Shown here: piece by piece, positions 1 to 5,754 of the stretch
How the letters are laid out: each line of letters begins with the position of its first letter
How positions within the stretch are numbered: position 1 is the first letter of the stretch
Assembly (NCBI GenBank): GCA_916720335.1
Contig: CAKAQU010000049.1
Span: 1-11,576, forward strand
Source: an uncultured Moraxella sp.
GTDB lineage: Bacteria; Pseudomonadota; Gammaproteobacteria; Pseudomonadales; Moraxellaceae
Direction of reading: 5' to 3'
DNA: 11,576 bases
Translations under genes and position numbers: made by a program
The notes under the pieces: generated by a model
Seen by the model: only the letters and a program-made list of their open reading frames with translations
The model's database searches: none
What the model was told of the DNA's origin: nothing

Positions 1-1268
1 GTTTTATCACACCCTTGCAAGGATTGATTGATATTGCTCTTATCGCTCAATCAGGCAATACCGCTGAACTTTCAGCGATTGGGCTGGCAACACAGCTTTT
101 AGCAGTAGTATTTGTCAGTTTTAATTTTTTACAATACGCCACATCTGGACAAACCGCTCAAGCAATTGGGCAAAAAACAACTAGCGCCTCTATTCTTATT
201 GCGATTTGGTGGCGCGCTTGCTTAATAGCATTGGTTTTTGGATTACTGCTGTTTGTGTCTCAAAAAGTCATCAGCAATTTAGGATTGTCATTGTTATCAG
301 GAAGCTTTCAAGCCAAACTTGCTGCCCAAAACTATTTATCTGTACGTTTTTTGGGTGCACCCGCCCAACTGATTTATTTTAGCATTTCAGGATTTTTAAT
401 TGGTCTTGGTCAAACTCGATTACTATTTTTAGTACAAAGCAGTTTGACTTTAAGTAATATCATATTAAGTTTGGTGTTTGTCAAAATTTTTCATCTTGGT
501 ATCGTGGGCATTGCTTTGGGTACAACGATAGCATTTTGGATGGGCGTATTTTGGGGAATATGGCTTATCAAACGTCAATTAAGATTATCCATAAAAGAAT
601 TTTTCTCATTTAAAAAACAAGAATTTACCAAAAGTAAACTAAAACAGTTGCTGACGCTCAATAAAGATATTTTTATTCGCACACTGATTTTAACCTTATG
701 TTTTGCATGGATAACCAAACTGGCTAGCTTGCATGGGGATGTTTTTTTGGCAAGTTATACTCTACTAATGCAAATTATGACTTTATCAGCATACGCCTTA
801 GATGGCATTGCTCTTGCAACAGAAACCCTATGTGGTATGGCTATTGGCAAGCAAAAGCGATTGGTATTTTATCTTGCTGTTAAAAAAACTGGAATTATTA
901 TTGCAATTTTTGCTTGTATTTTGAGCATAATTTGGTTTTATGGCATTGATGTATATCTGCATCTACTTGCAAAAAATCCGTCTGTTTTTGCTGTTGCCAA
1001 ACAACATAGTGGTTTTGTAATTATTTTACCAATCATTGGAGTTTGGGCATATTGGCTTGATGGTGTATACTTTGGAGCAACCGCAGGTCAGCAAATTCGT
1101 TGTGCTTACCTATTATCAGGCGCGCTATTTTTTATTGGCAGCGTCCTTTTATCCATATATTTTTCAACCATAGCGATTTATCTTAGTATTTATTTATTAT
1201 TCATACTACGAGCTGGTTTTTTAGGTGTTTTTTTGCCCAAACTCATGGCAATCAAATTTTCCCAATAA
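1..1268 (+). CDS. dinF: MATE-family efflux transporter, DinF subfamily (5'-truncated by window edge)
   Basis: This is an inner-membrane multidrug/toxin exporter of the MATE family, which uses an ion gradient to expel substrates. The reading frame is open from base 3, and the residues before the first possible start (a TTG at 15) already fit the family pattern PLxGLxD, so the gene begins outside the window; about 20-30 residues are missing if it has the E. coli DinF length. About eleven hydrophobic segments are visible. Counting from the TTG, DinF-like blocks are LNKDI (215-219) at the start of the second half, AYALDG (259-264), and LPIIGVWAYWLDG (338-350) followed by GAT. These resemble E. 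coli DinF closely from memory, which is why DinF is preferred over NorM. The stop is at 1266-1268. No GC-rich terminator follows in the 79-base gap before the next gene. The substrate cannot be told from sequence. Confidence 0.88.
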   Translation, partial: FITPLQGLIDIALIAQSGNTAELSAIGLATQLLAVVFVSFNFLQYATSGQTAQAIGQKTTSASILIAIWWRACLIALVFGLLLFVSQKVISNLGLSLLSGSFQAKLAAQNYLSVRFLGAPAQLIYFSISGFLIGLGQTRLLFLVQSSLTLSNIILSLVFVKIFHLGIVGIALGTTIAFWMGVFWGIWLIKRQLRLSIKEFFSFKKQEFTKSKLKQLLTLNKDIFIRTLILTLCFAWITKLASLHGDVFLASYTLLMQIMTLSAYALDGIALATETLCGMAIGKQKRLVFYLAVKKTGIIIAIFACILSIIWFYGIDVYLHLLAKNPSVFAVAKQHSGFVIILPIIGVWAYWLDGVYFGATAGQQIRCAYLLSGALFFIGSVLLSIYFSTIAIYLSIYLLFILRAGFLGVFLPKLMAIKFSQ

Positions 1269-1328
1269 GCTCAAATAAAGCAGATTACCCTTTAATTTTT
1301 ATAAAATTACCCCCATCTATCTTCAATT

Positions 1329-1337
1329 TGATACATT
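1329..1337 (+). promoter_or_regulatory. possible extended -10 promoter of the LOG-family gene
   Basis: TGATACATT fits the extended -10 form (TG, one base, then TACATT against TATAAT). No -35 match is present at normal spacing. Transcription would start near 1344, almost on the ATG at 1348, so the mRNA would be leaderless or nearly so. This agrees with the absence of a Shine-Dalgarno sequence there. The gene might instead be read through from the MATE gene. Confidence 0.3.
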
Positions 1338-1347
1338 GTGAAATAAT

Positions 1348-1965
1348 ATGAATTCAATGCAAAATATCACCGTTTATTGCGGTTCAAATCTAGGATTAAC
1401 ACCTGATTATTATTACGCTGCCAAACAAATGGGCAAAGCCATTGCAAAACGTGGTAGTCACTTGGTTTATGGTGGTGGTAGTGCAGGTTTAATGGGCGTT
1501 TTGGCAGACAGCGTTTTAGAGCATGGTGGACTGGCAACGGGTGTAATCCCACATTTTTTAGACGAAAAAGAAGTTGCACATAAAGGCTTAACCAAGCTGA
1601 TTATGACAGAAACCATGTCGCAAAGAAAACTTAAAATGATTGAGTTGGCTGATGCCTATATTGCCATGGCGGGCGGGCTTGGCACATACGAAGAACTATT
1701 TGAGGTTTTATCCAATGCTCAATTAGAACTGGATAACAGCCCGATTGGCCTGCTAAACACCAATGGTTTTTTCAATCCTTTGTTGGATTTACTTAAAAAT
1801 ACCGCAGATTGTGGCTTTATGCCTGCTGATAACCTTAAATTAGTTTGCGTCAGCGATGACCCTGAAATACTTTTGAATCAAATGGCACATTATACACCAA
1901 CTAAGACCATCAAATGGCAACATCCTGATTGGTATGATGAATTGATTAAAAATCCAAAAAATTAA
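1348..1965 (+). CDS. LOG-family protein (TIGR00730 type), cytokinin riboside 5'-monophosphate phosphoribohydrolase
   Basis: This is a 205-residue cytosolic Rossmann-fold protein of the LOG (Lonely Guy) family. Members hydrolyse N6-modified AMP, or AMP-like nucleotides, to free base and ribose 5-phosphate. Visible motifs are an N-terminal ITVYCGSN strand-loop (7-14), the nucleotide-binding loop GGGSAGLMG (42-50), the catalytic R93-K94 pair in MSQRKLKM, and AGGLGTYEE (108-116) ending in the catalytic Glu116. The family signature here is PGGxGTxxE; residue 108 is Ala instead of Pro, although the glycines, Thr113 and Glu116 are kept. Length is normal for bacterial members. The ATG at 1348 has no clear ribosome site; a second in-frame ATG lies at 1357. 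Bacterial roles are often unclear: candidates are nucleotide salvage or removal of damaged nucleotides. The gap of about 110 bases to accB contains the accB promoter, so the two are not obviously co-transcribed. Confidence 0.85.
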   Translation: MNSMQNITVYCGSNLGLTPDYYYAAKQMGKAIAKRGSHLVYGGGSAGLMGVLADSVLEHGGLATGVIPHFLDEKEVAHKGLTKLIMTETMSQRKLKMIELADAYIAMAGGLGTYEELFEVLSNAQLELDNSPIGLLNTNGFFNPLLDLLKNTADCGFMPADNLKLVCVSDDPEILLNQMAHYTPTKTIKWQHPDWYDELIKNPKN

Positions 1966-2009
1966 TGAACAATTGTACTAAATTTGTTAAAATAGGCAAA
2001 ACTTACCAT

Positions 2010-2026
2010 AAAACCTAGTCGGTTTT
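2010..2026. promoter_or_regulatory. inverted repeat over the -35 position of the accBC promoter (possible operator)
   Basis: AAAACC-TAGTC-GGTTTT is a perfect 6-bp inverted repeat with a 5-base centre. It covers the place where a -35 box would sit (2016-2021) relative to the -10 at 2039-2044, and that -35 box is itself poor. This is typical for an operator or activator site, but no known regulator's consensus is recognised. Confidence 0.35.
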
Positions 2027-2035
2027 GCAAAAATT

Positions 2036-2044
2036 TGTTACAAT
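2036..2044 (+). promoter_or_regulatory. extended -10 promoter of accBC
   Basis: TGTTACAAT fits TG, one base, TATAAT with one mismatch. The -35 region is weak, which extended -10 promoters tolerate. The predicted start near 2051 gives a leader of about 28 bases before the accB ATG, long enough to hold its ribosome site. Confidence 0.5.
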
Positions 2045-2078
2045 AAAGGTTATTTTCGTTTTTACAAAGGTGGTCATG

Positions 2079-2507
2079 ATGGACATCAATCAAATCCGTG
2101 AACTTATTGATTTAATGGAAGAAAAAGATTTAGCCAATCTTGAATATGGCAATGATGAAAGCTATATTCATCTGACACGTAATGTCGCCGTACAAACCGC
2201 CTTTGTCCCTCAAGCCGTCGCTCCAACCCCTACAGCTACGCCTGTTGCATCTGAAACTAAAGTTATAAACGGCAAAGTAGAAAACTCACCAATGGTTGGT
2301 GTATTTTATTCAGCACCAAGTCCTAATGACCCGCCATTTGTTAAAGTTGGTCAAGAAGTAGAAGCTGGCGACCAGTTAGGGATTATTGAAGCAATGAAAA
2401 TCATGAATCCCTTAGAAGCTACACAAAGTGGCATCATTGAAGAGATTTTAGTATCTAATGGTGAGGTGGTACAATTTGGTCAGCCTGTGATTCGCTATAA
2501 AGCCTAA
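2079..2507 (+). CDS. accB: acetyl-CoA carboxylase biotin carboxyl carrier protein (AccB/BCCP)
   Basis: This is the biotin-bearing carrier of acetyl-CoA carboxylase, which shuttles carboxyl groups from AccC to the AccA-AccD transferase in the first committed step of fatty-acid synthesis. The protein has 142 residues: an N-terminal helical dimerisation region starting MDINQIRELIDLMEE, a Pro/Ala/Thr-rich flexible linker (about 44-60), and the biotinyl domain (about 66-141). Lys107 in EAMKIMN is the biotinylated residue; BCCPs usually have EAMKMMN, so Ile108 is a mild variant. SPNDPPFV (81-88) matches the thumb loop typical of AccB. The ATG at 2079 was chosen because it aligns with other AccB starts and lies 8 bases after an AAAGG ribosome site; the ATG at 2076 is possible. 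An upstream TTG at 2025 falls inside the promoter and is rejected. The stop codon lies within the accC ribosome site, so the two genes form one operon. Confidence 0.95.
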   Translation: MDINQIRELIDLMEEKDLANLEYGNDESYIHLTRNVAVQTAFVPQAVAPTPTATPVASETKVINGKVENSPMVGVFYSAPSPNDPPFVKVGQEVEAGDQLGIIEAMKIMNPLEATQSGIIEEILVSNGEVVQFGQPVIRYKA

Positions 2508-2515
2508 GGTGCATT

Positions 2516-3856
2516 ATGATTAAAAAGTTATTAATTGCCAATCGTGGTGAAATAGCTCTACGAATTGTACGTGCTTGTAAACAGCTTGGCATTCAAACCG
2601 TGGGCGTTTATTCAACCGCTGATAAGGATTTGATGCACTTACGTTTTGTTGATGAAGCGGTTTGTATTGGCAATGCGCCTTCATCGCAAAGTTATTTAAA
2701 CAGCAATGCCCTACTTGCAGCCGCTGACATTACAGGAGCGGATGCCATTCATCCAGGCTATGGTTTTTTATCTGAAAATGCTGACTTTGCCGAAAAGGTA
2801 GAGGAGGCAGGTTTAACCTTTGTTGGCCCACATCCTGACCACATTCGCTTAATGGGCAATAAAGTATCAGCCATTAACGCCATGAAAGAAGCTGGCGTAC
2901 CCACCGTACCAGGTTCAGTTGGTGCAATCACCCTACACAATGCCGAAGAGCAAGCTCGTAATATTGGATTTCCTTTGATTGTAAAAGCAGCGGCTGGTGG
3001 TGGTGGTCGTGGTATGCGTGTGGTAGAACGATTTGAAGAATTAATTCATCAAGTTCAAGCCGCAAAAGCTGAAGCCGAAAGTGCGTTTGGCGATGATACT
3101 GTTTATATGGAAAGATTTCTCAAAAATCCTCGCCATGTTGAAGTTCAGGTGTTAGGTGATGGTAATGGCAATGCCATTCATTTATTTGATAGAGATTGTT
3201 CATTACAACGTCGCCACCAAAAAGTACTTGAAGAAGCCCCGGCTCCAAGCATTGCTGATGACATCAAAGCGCCTATTCTAGAAGCCTGTGTACGTGCATG
3301 CAAACAAATTGGTTATCGTGGTGCTGGAACATTTGAATTTTTATACGAAAATGACCAGTTTTTCTTTATTGAAATGAATACCCGTGTTCAAGTAGAACAC
3401 CCTGTTACTGAAATGATTACAGGCATTGATATTGTTGTTGAGCAGCTAAAAATTGCAGCAGGTTATGGGTTATCCTACCATCAAGATGAAATTAACATCC
3501 GCGGGCATGCTTTAGAATGCCGTATTAACGCTGAAGACCCTAAAAACTTTATGCCCTGCCCAGGCCGCATTGATACTTTATTTGCGCCAAGCGGTTCAGG
3601 GGTGCGTTTTGATTCGCATCTGTATCAAGGTTATACCATACCCAGTTATTATGATTCCTTGATTGGTAAATTGATTTGTCATGCACAAACTCGCAGACAA
3701 GCGGTTGCAAAAATGTTGCACGCCTTAGATGAACTGGTTATTGAAGGTATTAAAACCAACATTCCTTTGCATCGCGATGTGATTTTGCAAGACGAAGCCT
3801 TTACCGAAGAAGCTCAAAACATTCATTACTTAGAGAACCATTTATTAAAATCCTAA
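2516..3856 (+). CDS. accC: acetyl-CoA carboxylase biotin carboxylase subunit (AccC)
   Basis: This subunit carboxylates the biotin on AccB using ATP and bicarbonate. The 446-residue length is normal. The order is an N-terminal biotin-carboxylase domain (IANRGEIALR at 7-16), an ATP-grasp domain with the glycine loop GGGGRGMR (161-168), and a C-terminal domain. Residues matching the E. coli active site, offset by two after about residue 140, are Lys116, Lys157, His234, Lys236 (HQKVLEEAPAP), Glu274, Glu286, Asn288, Arg290 and Glu294 (EMNTRVQVEHP) and Arg336 (ECRINAEDP). Nothing essential is missing. The ATG lies 8 bases after the accB stop; the ribosome site AAGGT overlaps that stop (TAAGGT), which suggests coupled translation and balanced subunit amounts. 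The strong hairpin at 3868-3905 ends the operon. Confidence 0.97.
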   Translation: MIKKLLIANRGEIALRIVRACKQLGIQTVGVYSTADKDLMHLRFVDEAVCIGNAPSSQSYLNSNALLAAADITGADAIHPGYGFLSENADFAEKVEEAGLTFVGPHPDHIRLMGNKVSAINAMKEAGVPTVPGSVGAITLHNAEEQARNIGFPLIVKAAAGGGGRGMRVVERFEELIHQVQAAKAEAESAFGDDTVYMERFLKNPRHVEVQVLGDGNGNAIHLFDRDCSLQRRHQKVLEEAPAPSIADDIKAPILEACVRACKQIGYRGAGTFEFLYENDQFFFIEMNTRVQVEHPVTEMITGIDIVVEQLKIAAGYGLSYHQDEINIRGHALECRINAEDPKNFMPCPGRIDTLFAPSGSGVRFDSHLYQGYTIPSYYDSLIGKLICHAQTRRQAVAKMLHALDELVIEGIKTNIPLHRDVILQDEAFTEEAQNIHYLENHLLKS

Positions 3857-3867
3857 GTTTTAAAAAA

Positions 3868-3905
3868 AAAATTAAAGCCCAATTTTATAACTGGGCTTTA
3901 ATTTT
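3868..3905. terminator. bidirectional rho-independent terminator between accC and the lipoprotein operon
   Basis: A perfect 14-bp stem, arms 3868-3881 and 3892-3905 with core TTAAAGCCCA/TGGGCTTTAA, encloses a 10-base loop. The plus-strand transcript ends in TTTT; the nine-A run at 3862-3870 gives the minus-strand transcript a U-tract. It lies 11 bases after the accC stop and 9 bases after the convergent lipoprotein stop, so it serves both. Confidence 0.92.
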
Positions 3906-3914
3906 AAATAACAA

Positions 3915-5690
3915 TTATGGCTCTTCTTGATTGTCTTTATTATCACTATCATCATCCAATAAAGGTGTTTCATCGGACTGCTTATCAATCCCTTGGTTGC
4001 TATCCATATCCAATAATGCCAACAAGATTGACAAATATTTATCATCACTATTTTTAATTTTTTGAACCAAATCATTTTTATAGTCTAAAATATTTACACT
4101 ATTTTGCTCATTTGGTATTTGATGAATGCTTGGTAAGCGTGAAAATTTGCCAAGTTCTTTTTTATCTTGATACAATTGAGTAAAATTATCTAAAAAAACT
4201 GCTTTGTCTTGTGTTACTGACGACAATTTAGCTGGCAAAGATTTATCCCAAGACAGTCTTTGATGTATCCAAGTTACCTTGCCATTTTCAATACCATAAT
4301 GACTGATTGCAGGTGAGCTATTTTCCTCTTCTGTTAAATTGATAGCTTCCGTTACATAGCGGTCTATTTCATCATTCACACGCTTTAATAACAAAACAGT
4401 TAAAGCCTTGCTGTTCATTTTGGAAAACAAAGCTTCTGCCATATTCTGATTTTTTGATTCATCTTGCTGAAGATTGCTGACATGAATTACACTTTCACCT
4501 TCGCGAATATAACGCTCAAAAAACCGATTGGTGTATATACCCAGCGCGTTTTCAAGCGTTAATTCAGGATATTTTTTAGTAATTTCATGATAAAAAGTAT
4601 CTAAAAAGACGTAACGGCTATAAGCTTTATCTTTTTCAGTGATTTGGGTTCGAACGATATAAGGTGTATTATGAATGACCGTTTGGGCATTTTGGGGTAG
4701 ATTTTGATAAATCAGGGGTGTTTTAGTTAGTTCTTGTTCATCAATTTTAGCAAAACCATGTTGTGGCAATGCCAAAAACGCTTCTGCTTTTGCCCGAATA
4801 AAAGCTTTTACCAATTCTTTAGTAAAATCTTTAGGGAGACTACCATCATTAATAGAAAGATATAACCATTTATTTTGCCATTGGTCGCCCAATGTTTTAT
4901 CCAAAAGACGGTTATTCGCCAGTGCTAAGTTATCCGCCCAAAAATAAATTCTACCCTCTTTTGCATCAACATAAATTGGCTGATTTACCATCGCATCAAT
5001 GTTTTTTGCTTGATAGGTAAAAGTAGGTAAAGCAGTGATGGCGCCTTTGTACGGTTCATAACGTCCCGTAATTGTAACATGGCTAGGTTTAAGCAAATAT
5101 TCCTCCAGCAATTGAGAGGTTTTATCATCTTTGTCAAACGCTTTGGTAACTGCCTGTTCTTGGATGTGTTTATCACTTTGCTCTAAAAAAGCATTTGCTC
5201 GATTTTGAGGGCTTTGATCTTTTGTTTTTTCATAAAAATCTTTAAAGTCAAATGTTTGATATGTGTTTTCTTTGTCACGACACGCCTTATAATCCTGAAG
5301 CAACGCATCAGTTTTATCGTGATACTCTTCAAATTTAATATCTTTATTTTGCTGTTTCGCTTCTTTTGCTAATTTAATATAAGCTGTATCATGAATCGTT
5401 TCACAGTTATCATAAGCTTTATTATTTGTATCGTCTTCAATAAACTTTTTATCTTTAGAGTCTGCCTTGTTATTAAAAACGTAAACATCAGTTTGATATG
5501 AAAAAGCTGAACGTACTTGGGTTTGTAACGCCATTGCCAAAACATTTTTAGGGTCTAGTGGAGTGGGCAAAACAGGCATATCTGCATTTGTAGATACTGT
5601 TTTTGGCGTTTTGACTACCTTAGGAGTTGTTGTAGCACAAGCAGTTAAAACCGCACTAACAGCCAAAGTCAATAGTTTGATTTTATTCAT
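3915..5690 (-). CDS. unrecognised lipoprotein (591 aa), second gene of the lipoprotein pair
   Basis: I do not recognise a family. The N-terminus is a clear lipoprotein signal: basic MNKIK, a hydrophobic stretch, and lipobox LTAC with Cys18 as the lipidated residue. Ala19 after it gives no inner-membrane retention signal, so an outer-membrane anchor facing the periplasm, or the surface, is expected. A Thr/Pro/Lys-rich tether (19-35) follows. Residues about 90-200 look helical and contain the only mature cysteines, Cys96 and Cys137, which could form a disulfide. Residues about 205-280 look strand-rich. KYLSILLALL (551-560) precedes an EF-hand-like DMDSNQGID (561-569) and an acidic tail. The start ATG (5688-5690) has AAGG 9 bases upstream. 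It lies 62 bases after the larger lipoprotein gene with no terminator between, so co-transcription is likely. The two proteins appear distantly related. Confidence 0.85.
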   Translation of the reverse strand: MNKIKLLTLAVSAVLTACATTTPKVVKTPKTVSTNADMPVLPTPLDPKNVLAMALQTQVRSAFSYQTDVYVFNNKADSKDKKFIEDDTNNKAYDNCETIHDTAYIKLAKEAKQQNKDIKFEEYHDKTDALLQDYKACRDKENTYQTFDFKDFYEKTKDQSPQNRANAFLEQSDKHIQEQAVTKAFDKDDKTSQLLEEYLLKPSHVTITGRYEPYKGAITALPTFTYQAKNIDAMVNQPIYVDAKEGRIYFWADNLALANNRLLDKTLGDQWQNKWLYLSINDGSLPKDFTKELVKAFIRAKAEAFLALPQHGFAKIDEQELTKTPLIYQNLPQNAQTVIHNTPYIVRTQITEKDKAYSRYVFLDTFYHEITKKYPELTLENALGIYTNRFFERYIREGESVIHVSNLQQDESKNQNMAEALFSKMNSKALTVLLLKRVNDEIDRYVTEAINLTEEENSSPAISHYGIENGKVTWIHQRLSWDKSLPAKLSSVTQDKAVFLDNFTQLYQDKKELGKFSRLPSIHQIPNEQNSVNILDYKNDLVQKIKNSDDKYLSILLALLDMDSNQGIDKQSDETPLLDDDSDNKDNQEEP

Positions 5691-5742
5691 TATTTTTTTC
5701 CTTGATGAATAAGCTGGGTTTTTATTTCAATGGTTATTTTGC

Positions 5743-5754
5743 AGGTTATAACCT
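5743..5754. repeat. 12-bp perfect palindrome at the junction of the two lipoprotein genes
   Basis: AGGTTATAACCT is self-complementary and overlaps the TAG stop (5753-5755) of the upstream lipoprotein gene. It could be a protein-binding site or carry a weak internal -10 (TATAAC), but it lacks a terminator's GC content and T-run. Its function is unknown. Confidence 0.3.

Noticed and set aside
15..17. TTG as the start of the MATE gene
   Set aside because: The frame is open to the window edge and the preceding residues already fit the DinF pattern; the true start lies outside.
1293..1309. TAATTTT-TAT-AAAATTA inverted repeat as a terminator for the MATE gene
   Set aside because: It contains only A and T, is unstable as RNA and has no T-run after it; such repeats arise easily in AT-rich spacers.
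2025..2078. Longer accB starting at TTG 2025
   Set aside because: The extra 18 residues overlap the promoter and do not align with AccB proteins, whereas the ATG at 2079 has a good ribosome site.
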